Under the pieces are notes generated by a model, which saw only the letters and a program-made list of their open reading frames with translations, ran no database searches and had not been told where the DNA came from. Source: Flavobacteriales bacterium UBA7690 (GTDB taxonomy: Bacteria; Bacteroidota; Bacteroidia; Flavobacteriales_F; PHOS-HE28). Taken from it: a stretch of 64,000 nt of DNA. The stretch spans positions 20,878 to 84,877 of the forward strand of contig DLGQ01000002.1 in NCBI GenBank assembly GCA_002482775.1, written 5' to 3'. The position numbers and the translations under genes are program-made. Of the stretch, positions 46,001 to 53,771 are shown in pieces. Each line of letters starts with the position of its first letter. Within the stretch, counting starts at the first letter, position 1.

Positions 46001-46998
46001 AGGTTGATCAGGTCCCGTTCAATGAACTGCCGATCATTGAAACGCGTGACCGTTGCGCTCGCGGGCTCGTCGGACAATACCGCTGAAGTGATCCGGACGG
46101 GATCCTGAACATCGATCCCCACGAAATAGGTCGCACTATCGCAATAGGTGTTCTTCGTGTGCTTGAACCGGCTGTTCACCCGATCCCAGCGCTGCGCACC
46201 ACTAGCGTAGAAAAGCAAATAGTCGTTCGGCCCCAGTGTTCCATCCCCACCATCCACCACTTCAATGCTGTTCACCAGCAGGTCCGTTGGCCGTTCCACA
46301 CTGTTCTCGTAAGGCAACAGCCCGAAGTGATTGCCATAGATATTGATCCGGTCAGAGGAGAGGTCGTTCACGTTCACACCCATGCTCTGTAGGTGCTGGT
46401 AGGTCAATTTGTGGACACCATCATTGAATACGCTGAACCGGAACCACTCCCCGCTGGCCATTTTGGATGTGGCAGGATAGTCTTTGGGTCGACCCTGGCC
46501 CACCTGTCCGTTCCCTTTCACTAACTCCAACCGGAAGCTTAGCAAGCGCTCCACTTGGCCGGTGGCGGGGTTCATGCGGAAAGGCTCCACGGAAACGGAG
46601 CCATAAGGCCGTTTACGTTCGAAAGCCACCGCGGTGCGCACGATGGGCGCCGTGGGCACGTTGCGCAATGCGGGCATCAGGTCCAGCAAGGCTTGCGGCA
46701 CCACCTCATAGGAAGCATCGGCAAGAATGGCGTTCAACGTCGTGGTACCAGCAGGTAGCACCATCACCTCTTGCCATATGGGCATGGCACCCCGCTCCAT
46801 GTCCAGGTGTGCGTTCTTCAGCACCGCGGTTCGGGAGGAGAAAGGTTGCTGGGCCTTGGCTTGGGCCTGTCCCTGTTTATCTCCGGACACAGGAATACGG
46901 TCCACCCATTCTAGGGTACGTGAAATAGATTCCTGGCCGGAAGCGTTGAACGTGGCACCTAGGGCCAGTACGAGCACAGCGGGGAAGATGGTCTTCAT
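43084..46998 (-). CDS. porU: Type IX secretion system sortase PorU
   Basis: 1304 residues. Signal peptide (1-22), beta-rich N-terminal domains, then a gingipain-like (C25) peptidase domain (about 550-960): VVNYVGHGGEVGWAHER supplies the catalytic histidine and MTATCEFSRWDDP the catalytic cysteine. The C-terminus (about 1215-1304) is itself a T9SS sorting-like domain (VLNYPNPFTTRTEFFFEH to LVILR). PorU cleaves cargo sorting domains and attaches the cargo to anionic LPS. It heads the leftward porU-porV-ispF group and is divergent from porP. Confidence 0.93.
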   Translation of the reverse strand: MKTIFPAVLVLALGATFNASGQESISRTLEWVDRIPVSGDKQGQAQAKAQQPFSSRTAVLKNAHLDMERGAMPIWQEVMVLPAGTTTLNAILADASYEVVPQALLDLMPALRNVPTAPIVRTAVAFERKRPYGSVSVEPFRMNPATGQVERLLSFRLELVKGNGQVGQGRPKDYPATSKMASGEWFRFSVFNDGVHKLTYQHLQSMGVNVNDLSSDRINIYGNHFGLLPYENSVERPTDLLVNSIEVVDGGDGTLGPNDYLLFYASGAQRWDRVNSRFKHTKNTYCDSATYFVGIDVQDPVRITSAVLSDEPASATVTRFNDRQFIERDLINLVKSGRTWFGETFDLTLAYTFSFNTPFLTGEPATLTMAGAARTIGTTNYSSFDVVSGAALNQNIQVQGVGESYTGPYARYFTQDMSFSPSGSSVPVNLTFNKFNPASSLGWLDHLELNCRRELRMSGSQLAFMDTVSVAPGAVSEFVLDQASSVSRIWEITEPYDARRVDFTTDGATKRFKLSTDVLRRFIAFRDADFLTPTPIGRVPNQNLHATALPADLVIVCPPELQSAATRLAERRANEGLSVVMVTPQQVYNEFSSGARDVSAIKRYMRLLYDRADTPEEMPRYLLLFGDGSVNNVSVAPTNQNLIPSYQTEDALNPSRSYTSDDYFGLLDLNEGEGTADLLDIGVGRLPVSSLVQANEVVDKILGYDALKMLSLNGSSCAENGDGGLVDWRSHVLFASDDQEGDGYDGIIHMSQSDQMATRVETEHPKFNVHKIFLDAYQQVSTPGGERYPQASADLREMVQKGALVVNYVGHGGEVGWAHERFLDNGTILGWTNSDRLPLFMTATCEFSRWDDPGRTSAGEFVLLNANGGGVALMSTTRLAFSNQNENLANKFYDHVFDETDELGRPNRLGDIGRRTKRDMSTAYPSQLNHRNFCLLGDPSMRLAIPWKEIRITAVTDTLGNDIDTLKALAAVRIRGFVDDGSGQPLTDFQGQVVPIVYDKAQQQATLANDGGNPFLFMLRNSVIHRGRATVTNGTFDFTFVVPKDINYQVGPGRVSCYAESYTTNAVGYTNDQLVGGTATDVPLDEQGPQVQLFLNDENFVHGGITDQDPLLLGKLFDENGINTVGSSIGHDLLAVIDENTEQAIVLNDLYEADLDTYKSGQVRYRLNDLTEGPHTLRLKAWDVHNNSSESTTEFVVTSSEEMVLDHVLNYPNPFTTRTEFFFEHNRPCTTLDVQVQVFTVSGRLVKTISRQLACTGFRSDGLEWNGQDDFGDKLGRGVYVYRLNVSTPEGEKAEKFEKLVILR

Positions 46999-47042
46999 GA
47001 ACAGCGATCAACAGGTTTTCAACAGAGCGGACCGAAAAATAC

Positions 47043-47050
47043 TACCTTCG
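47043..47050 (+). promoter_or_regulatory. -7-like box (TAccTTCG) in the porU/porP divergent region
   Basis: Lies 126 bases before the porP start, so this operon would have a long leader, unlike most genes here. The 178-base gap holds no other gene. Confidence 0.4.
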
Positions 47051-47176
47051 ACCCTTGTGTTCTGGAACACCCCACCAACGGCAGCGGTTCACGCTTATTG
47101 CCACAATGGGGCAACCGTAAGACGAACGGCTTCGTATACTTGGCGCGGACTGAACAAGGCCACGATAGAAACGAGC

Positions 47177-48154
47177 ATGAAGGAATGGACCGTTAGGCGT
47201 GCGGCCCTTGGGTGTGCACTGAGCGTATTCGCGGCGTTGTCGGCATTCGCCCAAGACCCCCAGTTCACGCAGTTCTATGCGAACCCGCTGTACTTGAACC
47301 CTGCGTTCGCAGGAACTGCGCGCTGCCCCCGGGTGGTGATGAACTACCGCAACCAGTGGCCGGCTCTCTCCGGCACCTTCGTTACCACCAGTGCCAGTTA
47401 CGACCAGCATGTGGATGGCATGAACGGGGGCGTTGGCCTGCTCGTTACCCACGACCAAGCCGGTAAGGGAACGCTGAACACCACCACGGTAAGCGGCATT
47501 TATTCGTACCAACAAGCCATTTCAAGGAAATTCTCCGTCAAGGTAGGATTCCAAGCAACGTACTTCCAAAAGTCGCTGGACTGGAGCAAACTCACCTTCG
47601 GCGACCAGATCGACCCGCGTCGCGGCTTCATTTACAACACCAACGATGTGCCACGTGGAGGTAGCGTGGGCAACGCCGACTTCAGCGCCGGTGTGCTGGG
47701 CTATAGTGATATCTTCTTCGTAGGGTTCGCCGCTCACCACCTGACCCAGCCGAACGAATCGCTGATCGTGGGGAACAGTAAACTCCCCATGAAGTTGACC
47801 GGCCACGCCGGAGCCGCCATTCCCCTTGGCATGAAAGGGAAGTACGGGGAAGCACGCACGCGGATCTCGCCCAACGTACTATACCAGCAACAAGCCGCGT
47901 TCCGTCAATTGAACTTGGGGTTGTACGTGGATCATGGTCCTATCACGGCCGGTGTATGGTATCGCACACGCGACGCGTTCATCGCCTTGATCGGTTTCCA
48001 CACGGAGAAGTTCAAGTTCGGATATAGTTACGACGTGACCACATCGAAGCTCACCACCTCCACGGCCGGATCGCACGAGATCAGCATGCAGTTGCAATTC
48101 AACTGCAAGCCGAAGAAGCGGCGTTTCCGTGTGGTGGCCTGCCCTACGTTCTAA
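47177..48154 (+). CDS. PorP/SprF family T9SS outer-membrane protein
   Basis: 325 residues. Signal peptide (1-25, ending SAFAQ), then the family hallmark DPQFTQFYANPLYLNPAFAGT and a beta-barrel-like body (GGVGLLVTHDQAG, KVGFQATYFQKSL). PorP/SprF proteins associate with PorK/GldK-type rings or with particular adhesins such as SprB. The paralogue family is large, so whether this is the core PorP or an accessory SprF is undecided. The ATG at 47177 fits the signal peptide. gldJ follows 30 bases later. Confidence 0.88.
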   Translation: MKEWTVRRAALGCALSVFAALSAFAQDPQFTQFYANPLYLNPAFAGTARCPRVVMNYRNQWPALSGTFVTTSASYDQHVDGMNGGVGLLVTHDQAGKGTLNTTTVSGIYSYQQAISRKFSVKVGFQATYFQKSLDWSKLTFGDQIDPRRGFIYNTNDVPRGGSVGNADFSAGVLGYSDIFFVGFAAHHLTQPNESLIVGNSKLPMKLTGHAGAAIPLGMKGKYGEARTRISPNVLYQQQAAFRQLNLGLYVDHGPITAGVWYRTRDAFIALIGFHTEKFKFGYSYDVTTSKLTTSTAGSHEISMQLQFNCKPKKRRFRVVACPTF

Positions 48155-48184
48155 GACGATACCTGCAACGAATCGCACAAGATC

Positions 48185-49945
48185 ATGAACCTGCTCAGGA
48201 ACATAGCCCTTCTCACCGCTGGCGCAGCGTTGTTCAGCGCTTGCCAGTTCGAGAAAAGTGGCGCCACCGGCTGGAATTACAACGATTCCAAGAACGGAGG
48301 GTTCGAGAAGACCGAGTTCGCCGACCAAGAGACAGGCCCCGGCCTGATCCTGGTGGAGGGCGGCCAGTTCACCATGGGCCGCGTAACGGATGATCTGCGC
48401 CACGAGTGGGACATGATCCCCCGCACGGTCACTGTTTCATCCTTCTATATGGATGAGGTGGAGGTCACCAACTTCTACTGGCTGGAATACCTCTACTGGT
48501 TGGACCGCGTATTCGTGGCCGATTACCCGGAGATCTACAAGAAAGCCCTGCCCGATACGCTGGTTTGGCGCAGCAAACTGGCTTTCAACGAGCCCTATGT
48601 GGAGTACTACCTACGCCACCCCGCCTACCGTGATTACCCGGTGGTGGGCATCAACTGGCTCCAAGCCAACGACTATTGTGCGTGGCGTTCCGATCGTGTG
48701 AACGAGGTTATCCTCATCCGCGAAGGCCTGTTCGAGCACTACCCCAACCAGATCAACGAAGACCACTTCACCACCGATTCTTACTTGGCTGGCCAATACG
48801 AGAGCGGCAAAAAGGTGGATGGCGTTGCTGACTTCAACCCCAACCGCGACACACGTAACGTGCGCATGGAGGACGGGATCCTGTTGCCCCGCTACCGTCT
48901 ACCAACGGAGGCGGAATGGGAGTACGCAGCGTACGGACTGTTGGGCAACACGGTGGATGAGCGCGTGGTGGAACGTAGGATCTACCCATGGAACGGCCAC
49001 TGGGTGCGTTACGACAGTCGTAAGAAAGGCGGCGCCTTCTATGGTGACTTCCGTGGCAACTTCATGCGTGGGCGCGGCGACTACATGGGTGTTGCAGGCA
49101 GCTTGAACGATAACGCCGATGTAACGGCTCCTGTGTTCAGCTACTGGCCCAACGACTACGGCTTGTACAACATGGCGGGTAACGTGAGCGAGTGGGTGAT
49201 GGACGTGTACCGCCCGCTGAGCCCGGAGGACAAGGATGATTTCCGCCCTTTCCGCGGCAACGTGTTCAAGACCAAAGTGCTCAACAGCGATGGTGCTGTG
49301 CAGGACAAGCACGACGTGGTGGTGTACGATGTGGACGGCATCAAATACTACCTCACCGAGTTCCAGACCACCATGCAAGGCCGGGCTACGGATGAAGAAG
49401 CAGCCCTGATCGATGAGCTCCTGAGCGCAATAGACCAGGCCATCGAGTTCAACAATACCCGCAAGCAGGACGCCGCAATGCAGCGTGTGCAGGACATGAT
49501 CGACAACATCAAGGGCAAGGACCTGGAGATCTGCCCGAAACTGCTGAGCGGTATCAGCGACTACCAGGCCGATCAGCCGGGCGATGTACGCGTGCGCAAC
49601 GTTACCGTTGAGGAGAACATCGACCGTCGCAACTACCGTGCAAGCGACAACATCGATTTCCGTGATGGCGACGTGGAAAGCAGCATCTACTTCGAAACCC
49701 CGGATTACGAAGGCAATGCCATGTATGATTGGGGCAAGACCAGCTTGGTGAACGACCGCAGCCGAGTGTATAAAGGCGCAAGTTGGGCGGACCGCATCTA
49801 CTGGGCCGCACCAAGCACGCGTCGCCACTTGGACGAACGCCAAAGCACCTCCACCATCGGTTTCCGTTGTGCCATGACGCGTGTAGGCAGCCCGAAAGGC
49901 ATGGGCGATGATAAGCGCAGCAAGAAGCTTGACGAGAAGCGTTGA
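48185..49945 (+). CDS. gldJ: Gliding motility lipoprotein GldJ
   Basis: 586 residues. Lipoprotein signal with lipobox LFSAC (Cys at 20). The body has a formylglycine-generating-enzyme/sulfatase-modifying-factor fold: LVEGGQFTMGR at about 57, MDEVEVTNFYWLEYLYWLD at about 90, YRLPTEAEWEYAAYGLLG at about 238, NMAGNVSEWVMDVY at about 330, and a C-terminal GASWADRIYW with RRHLDERQSTSTIGFRC. An insert at about 355-500 interrupts the fold, as in known GldJ. It is needed for GldK stability and gliding. Downstream of the porP gene, followed by a strong terminator. Confidence 0.93.
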   Translation: MNLLRNIALLTAGAALFSACQFEKSGATGWNYNDSKNGGFEKTEFADQETGPGLILVEGGQFTMGRVTDDLRHEWDMIPRTVTVSSFYMDEVEVTNFYWLEYLYWLDRVFVADYPEIYKKALPDTLVWRSKLAFNEPYVEYYLRHPAYRDYPVVGINWLQANDYCAWRSDRVNEVILIREGLFEHYPNQINEDHFTTDSYLAGQYESGKKVDGVADFNPNRDTRNVRMEDGILLPRYRLPTEAEWEYAAYGLLGNTVDERVVERRIYPWNGHWVRYDSRKKGGAFYGDFRGNFMRGRGDYMGVAGSLNDNADVTAPVFSYWPNDYGLYNMAGNVSEWVMDVYRPLSPEDKDDFRPFRGNVFKTKVLNSDGAVQDKHDVVVYDVDGIKYYLTEFQTTMQGRATDEEAALIDELLSAIDQAIEFNNTRKQDAAMQRVQDMIDNIKGKDLEICPKLLSGISDYQADQPGDVRVRNVTVEENIDRRNYRASDNIDFRDGDVESSIYFETPDYEGNAMYDWGKTSLVNDRSRVYKGASWADRIYWAAPSTRRHLDERQSTSTIGFRCAMTRVGSPKGMGDDKRSKKLDEKR

Positions 49946-49965
49946 GCCTTCCTGATCCTAATTTC

Positions 49966-49991
49966 GACCCCCGGCCCACAAGCCGGGGGTC
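49966..49991 (+). terminator. Terminator after gldJ
   Basis: Perfect 10-base arms gacccccggc (49966-49975) and gccgggggtc (49982-49991), 6-base loop, followed by ttcattt. The murF ATG is only 8 bases downstream, so murF needs read-through or a promoter inside the hairpin region. Confidence 0.8.
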
Positions 49992-49999
49992 TTCATTTC

Positions 50000-51298
50000 A
50001 TGGCAACCCAGATCACCATCACCGACCTGTACGAGCGCTTCGCCACCTGTACCGGAACCAGCACCGATACGCGCACCATTGGGAAGGACTCCATGTTCTT
50101 CGCGTTGAAAGGACCCAATTTCGATGCGAACGCATTCGCGCACGAAGCATTGGAAAAGGGCGCACGGTATGCTGTGGTCGATGATCCGGCCCTGGTGTTG
50201 GACGAGCGTTATCTACTCGTGCCCGACGTGCTCGTCGCGCTTCAACAGCTGGCTACCCATCATCGCAGGAAGTTCTCCATACCAGTGATAGGCATCACAG
50301 GTACCAATGGAAAAACCACGACCAAGGAACTGGTCCACGCTGTGCTCTCCGCTGATCGGCCCACCTTGGCCACGAGCGGGAACCTCAACAACCACATCGG
50401 TGTGCCGCTCACGCTGTTGCGGATGAACGCCGAACATCGCATTGCGATCATCGAGATGGGGGCGAACAAGCAAGGTGATATCGCCGAACTCACCGCGATC
50501 GCAGAGCCCACGCACGGCTTGATCACCAACATCGGGCGCGCACACCTGGAGGGCTTTGGCAGTTACGAAGGCGTGATCGCCGCCAAATCGGAGATGTACA
50601 CCCACCTCGGGGCACATGGCGGCACCGTGTTCGTGAACATGGATGACCCGCTGTTGATGGTGAAGAGTTCGGGGCTCACGCGCGTCACCTATGGCAACAG
50701 CGAAGGTGCTGACTCCCGAGGGAATCCCGTACCCGGTGATGAGCCCTACATGGAACTCGTATTTGATGATCGTGATCGACCGGGGCACTTCCATGTGACC
50801 ACCAAGCTCATTGGCGATTACAACGCGCCGAACGCCTTGGTGGCCGTGGCCGTTGGACGGCATTTCGGAGTATCCGATGACGTGATCGCTGGTTCACTTG
50901 CGGACTACACGCCGAGCAACAACCGCTCGCAGTTCACGGATACGGGCCGCAACCAGCTCGTACTGGACGCCTACAATGCCAACCCCACGAGCATGGCCTC
51001 AGCCTTGGAGAATTTCGCTGCCATGCGCAGCGAGCGCCCGAAACTGGTCATCCTCGGCGACATGCTGGAACTCGGCACTGAGAGTGAGAAGGACCACAAA
51101 GCCATAGTAGAGCTCGTATCCAAACTGAAGCTCAAAGCATTCTTCATCGGCAAGGAATTCGCGAAGGCCACATCCGTTGCACTGCCTACGGCCAGCGCCT
51201 TGATCGAACGCATGAGCACGGAACCCATCAACGGAAAGTTGATCCTGGTGAAAGGCTCACGCGGGATCAAACTGGAAACGGTTGTGCCCAACCTGTAG
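50000..51298 (+). CDS. murF: UDP-N-acetylmuramoyl-tripeptide--D-alanyl-D-alanine ligase
   Basis: 432 residues. N-terminal domain with STDTRTIGKDSMFFALKG, the ATP loop GITGTNGKTTTKEL (about residue 97), EMGANKQGDIAELTAIAEP, and the C-terminal domain with LDAYNANPTSMASAL and LGDMLELG. It adds D-Ala-D-Ala to the peptidoglycan precursor in the cytoplasm. It directly follows gldJ, an arrangement also found in Flavobacterium-type genomes. Confidence 0.96.
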   Translation: MATQITITDLYERFATCTGTSTDTRTIGKDSMFFALKGPNFDANAFAHEALEKGARYAVVDDPALVLDERYLLVPDVLVALQQLATHHRRKFSIPVIGITGTNGKTTTKELVHAVLSADRPTLATSGNLNNHIGVPLTLLRMNAEHRIAIIEMGANKQGDIAELTAIAEPTHGLITNIGRAHLEGFGSYEGVIAAKSEMYTHLGAHGGTVFVNMDDPLLMVKSSGLTRVTYGNSEGADSRGNPVPGDEPYMELVFDDRDRPGHFHVTTKLIGDYNAPNALVAVAVGRHFGVSDDVIAGSLADYTPSNNRSQFTDTGRNQLVLDAYNANPTSMASALENFAAMRSERPKLVILGDMLELGTESEKDHKAIVELVSKLKLKAFFIGKEFAKATSVALPTASALIERMSTEPINGKLILVKGSRGIKLETVVPNL

Positions 51299-51325
51299 CT
51301 GGTCGACCCGATGGGTCGACGCTAC
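51295..51325 (+). terminator. Hairpin overlapping the murF stop
   Basis: gtcgaccc (51302-51309) and gggtcgac (51313-51320), extended by gtagc (51295-51299) and gctac (51321-51325) with a two-base bulge. There is no T-tract. The stop codon lies in the left arm. Confidence 0.5.
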
Positions 51326-51360
51326 TGGTGCGCATCCGAACGGCCTGTGAGACCAGGCAG

Positions 51361-51410
51361 GGAATTTCGCCCCTTCTGCTCCGGAGAAGGGACGGGGGAT
51401 GAGGTCAGCC
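51361..51410. repeat. REP-like palindrome between murF and the acyl-CoA dehydrogenase gene
   Basis: Arms cccttct (51371-51377) and agaaggg (51385-51391), with an inner palindrome ctccggag, followed by the C/G-rich flank acgggggatgaggt. On the opposite strand it begins acctcatcccccgtccc, parallel to the hutU copy. It lies in the 106-base convergent gap. Confidence 0.6.
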
Positions 51411-52574
51411 CTTCAGCACGTTCCGGCTGATCACGATCCGCTGCACCTCGCTGGTGCCTTCGTAGATCTGGGTGATCTTGGCATCGCGCATAAGGCGTTC
51501 CACGTGGTACTCCTTCACGTAGCCGTAGCCACCATGCACTTGCACGGCTTCCACGGTGGTGCGCATGGCCACTTCGCTGCTGAAGACCTTCGCCATGGCA
51601 CTGGCTTGATCGTAGTTCAGGTGTTGATCCTTCAGCCACGCGGCCTTCAAACACAACAAACGAGCTGCTTCGATCTCCGTGGCCATGTCGGCCAGTTTGA
51701 ACGCGATGGCTTGGTGCTCACTGATCGCCTTGCCGAAGGCTTTACGCTCTTTGCTGTACGCTAGGGCCAGTTCGTAGGCACCGCTGGCGATACCAAGGGC
51801 TTGCGAAGCGATACCGATACGGCCACCGCTCAGGGTCTTCATCGCGAAGGTGAAGCCGAAACCATCTTCGCCCACGCGATTCGCCTTGGGCACCTTCACA
51901 TCCTGGAACATCAGTGTGTGGGTGTCGCTACCGCGGATGCCGAGCTTGTCTTCTTTGGCGCCGACCACGAAACCGGGCATGCCTTTCTCCACGATCAAGC
52001 AGTTGATGCCTTTGTGGCCTTTCGCAGCATCGGTCTGCGCCATCACCAAGTAGGTACTGGCCGTTCCGCCGTTCGTGATCCAGTTCTTGGTGCCGTTCAA
52101 CAGGTAGTGATCGCCCATGTCAATGGCCGTGGTCCGCTGGCTGGTGGCATCGCTTCCGGCTTCTGGTTCGCTGAGGCAGAAGGCACCGATCACTTCACCC
52201 TTGGCCAACGGCACCAGGTATTTCTGCTTCTGCTCTTCGCTGGCGAACTGCTCCAGGCCCCAACACACCAGGGAATTGTTCACGCTCATCACCACACTGG
52301 TGCTAGCGTCGATCTTGCTGATCTCTTCCATCGCCAGCACGTAGCTGATGGTATCCATACCACCGCCGCCGTACTTGGGATCCACCATCATACCCAGGAA
52401 ACCGAGCTCACCAAGCTGTTTGATCTCCGCCGCAGGGAAACGTTGTTCCCGATCGCGGTCGATCACGCCGGGCTTCAGCACGTTCTGCGCGAAGTCGCGG
52501 GCGGCGTCGCGCACGGCGATCTGTTCTTCGCTCAATTCGAAATTCAATCCGGCGAGGGTGGCGGTGTCTTGCAT
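51405..52574 (-). CDS. Acyl-CoA dehydrogenase
   Basis: 389 residues, the usual length. GAFCLSEPEAGSDATSQRTTA (quoted in part: CLSEPEAGSDA) and IRGSDTHTLMFQDVKVP are family signatures, EGTSEVQRIVISR at the C-terminus, and the catalytic base is expected as Glu in QIYEGTSEVQ. It oxidises acyl-CoA with FAD. Chain length cannot be told; it resembles the short/medium-chain type. The start at 52574 leaves a normal N-terminus (FELSEEQIAVRDAARDFA). Divergent from anmK, with overlapping promoter boxes. Confidence 0.93.
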   Translation of the reverse strand: MQDTATLAGLNFELSEEQIAVRDAARDFAQNVLKPGVIDRDREQRFPAAEIKQLGELGFLGMMVDPKYGGGGMDTISYVLAMEEISKIDASTSVVMSVNNSLVCWGLEQFASEEQKQKYLVPLAKGEVIGAFCLSEPEAGSDATSQRTTAIDMGDHYLLNGTKNWITNGGTASTYLVMAQTDAAKGHKGINCLIVEKGMPGFVVGAKEDKLGIRGSDTHTLMFQDVKVPKANRVGEDGFGFTFAMKTLSGGRIGIASQALGIASGAYELALAYSKERKAFGKAISEHQAIAFKLADMATEIEAARLLCLKAAWLKDQHLNYDQASAMAKVFSSEVAMRTTVEAVQVHGGYGYVKEYHVERLMRDAKITQIYEGTSEVQRIVISRNVLKG

Positions 52575-52592
52575 AGCGTAAGGTGTACCGGG

Positions 52593-52600
52593 CAAAAGTA
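52593..52600 (-). promoter_or_regulatory. -7 promoter box (TActTTTG) for the acyl-CoA dehydrogenase gene
   Basis: Exact match on the minus strand, 18 bases before its ATG and 5 bases from the plus-strand box of anmK. Confidence 0.55.
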
Positions 52601-52605
52601 GCGGA

Positions 52606-52613
52606 TACCTTCG
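52606..52613 (+). promoter_or_regulatory. -7-like box (TAccTTCG) for anmK, start-proximal
   Basis: Only 4 bases (cccg) before the anmK ATG: the transcript would be leaderless. Confidence 0.5.
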
Positions 52614-52617
52614 CCCG

Positions 52618-53685
52618 ATGGCAGCCACCGAAGAACTTCGCTATACAGCGCTCGGCGTTATGAGCGGCAGCTCGTTGGATGGGCTGGATCTTGCGCTGTG
52701 CTCATTCACCCCGCATGCTGGGCGGTGGGCCTTCCTGATCGAGGATGCCCGCACCGTTCCGTACACAAAGGCCTTGCAGCAGCGGCTGGTGGAGGTGATG
52801 CATGGCAGCGCGCTGGACCTCGCCCGGCTTGACCGCGACCTCGGCGACCTGATCGGGCGCTCCGCTATGGAGTTCCTCGCAGGAAGGCCAGTGGACGTGA
52901 TCGCGTCCCACGGGCACACCATCTTCCACAAACCCGATGAAGGACTTACGCTTCAGATCGGCCATGGCGCACGCATCGCAGCAAGGACGAGCCTAGCTAC
53001 CGTTACCGACTTCCGCACGCTGGATGTCGCACTGGGGGGACAGGGTGCGCCGCTCGTGCCCTTGGGCGAACAGCACCTGTTCCCCGAGTACCGCACCTTT
53101 CTCAACATCGGCGGGATCTGCAACATCGCGTTACACGAAGGCGGACAGGTGCTCGGCTACGATGTCTGCATCGGCAACCAAGCACTGAACATGCTCGCGT
53201 TGGAAGCGGGGCTGCCATACGATAAGGATGGTTCCATCGCCCGCAGGGGAACGGTGAACGACGGGCTACTTCAACAATTGAACGGACTCCCCTTCCACCA
53301 CCAAGCCCCACCCCGCTCACTAGGCCGCGAATGGTTCGAGGAAGGAATTCTGCCCTTGATCGCTGATACTCGCATACCGCAGGAAGATCGGATGCGCACC
53401 GTGGTGGAACACATCGCTATGATGATGGCTGGTGCTGTGGGGAAAGGAGCTGATGCACTTCTCGTGACCGGTGGTGGCGCGCACAACGGTTTCCTCGTGG
53501 AGCGCCTGCGAGCGCTGTGCAGCTGTGGGATCGTGGTACCCGAACCTGCCATGGTGGACTACAAAGAGGCATTGATCTTCGCTTTCCTCGGGGTGCGGCG
53601 GTTGCGGGGCGAGAGCACGGCCCTTTCGAGCGTGACGGGTGCAGCACGCGAAAGTTCCGGCGGCAGCCTGGTCAGCGCCAATTAA
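52618..53685 (+). CDS. anmK: Anhydro-N-acetylmuramic acid kinase
   Basis: 355 residues. GVMSGSSLDGLDLAL at the N-terminus is the family signature, IASHGHTIFHKP and DFRTLDVALGGQGAPLVP are further conserved blocks, and LVTGGGAHNGFLVERL lies near the C-terminus. It opens and phosphorylates 1,6-anhydro-MurNAc from peptidoglycan recycling, giving MurNAc-6-phosphate. Next recycling steps are not encoded here. Confidence 0.95.
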   Translation: MAATEELRYTALGVMSGSSLDGLDLALCSFTPHAGRWAFLIEDARTVPYTKALQQRLVEVMHGSALDLARLDRDLGDLIGRSAMEFLAGRPVDVIASHGHTIFHKPDEGLTLQIGHGARIAARTSLATVTDFRTLDVALGGQGAPLVPLGEQHLFPEYRTFLNIGGICNIALHEGGQVLGYDVCIGNQALNMLALEAGLPYDKDGSIARRGTVNDGLLQQLNGLPFHHQAPPRSLGREWFEEGILPLIADTRIPQEDRMRTVVEHIAMMMAGAVGKGADALLVTGGGAHNGFLVERLRALCSCGIVVPEPAMVDYKEALIFAFLGVRRLRGESTALSSVTGAARESSGGSLVSAN

Positions 53686-53741
53686 CAGTGTGGCGGGATA
53701 ACCTTCCCGGCAGCTCTCGGGCCACCCGTTGCGCACGGGTT

Positions 53742-53749
53742 TACTTTCG
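53742..53749 (+). promoter_or_regulatory. -7-like box (TActTTCG) for the amino acid dehydrogenase
   Basis: TAnnTTCG 22 bases before the ATG at 53772. Confidence 0.4.
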
Positions 53750-53771
53750 CCCCACCTGACCTGGACCCGTG

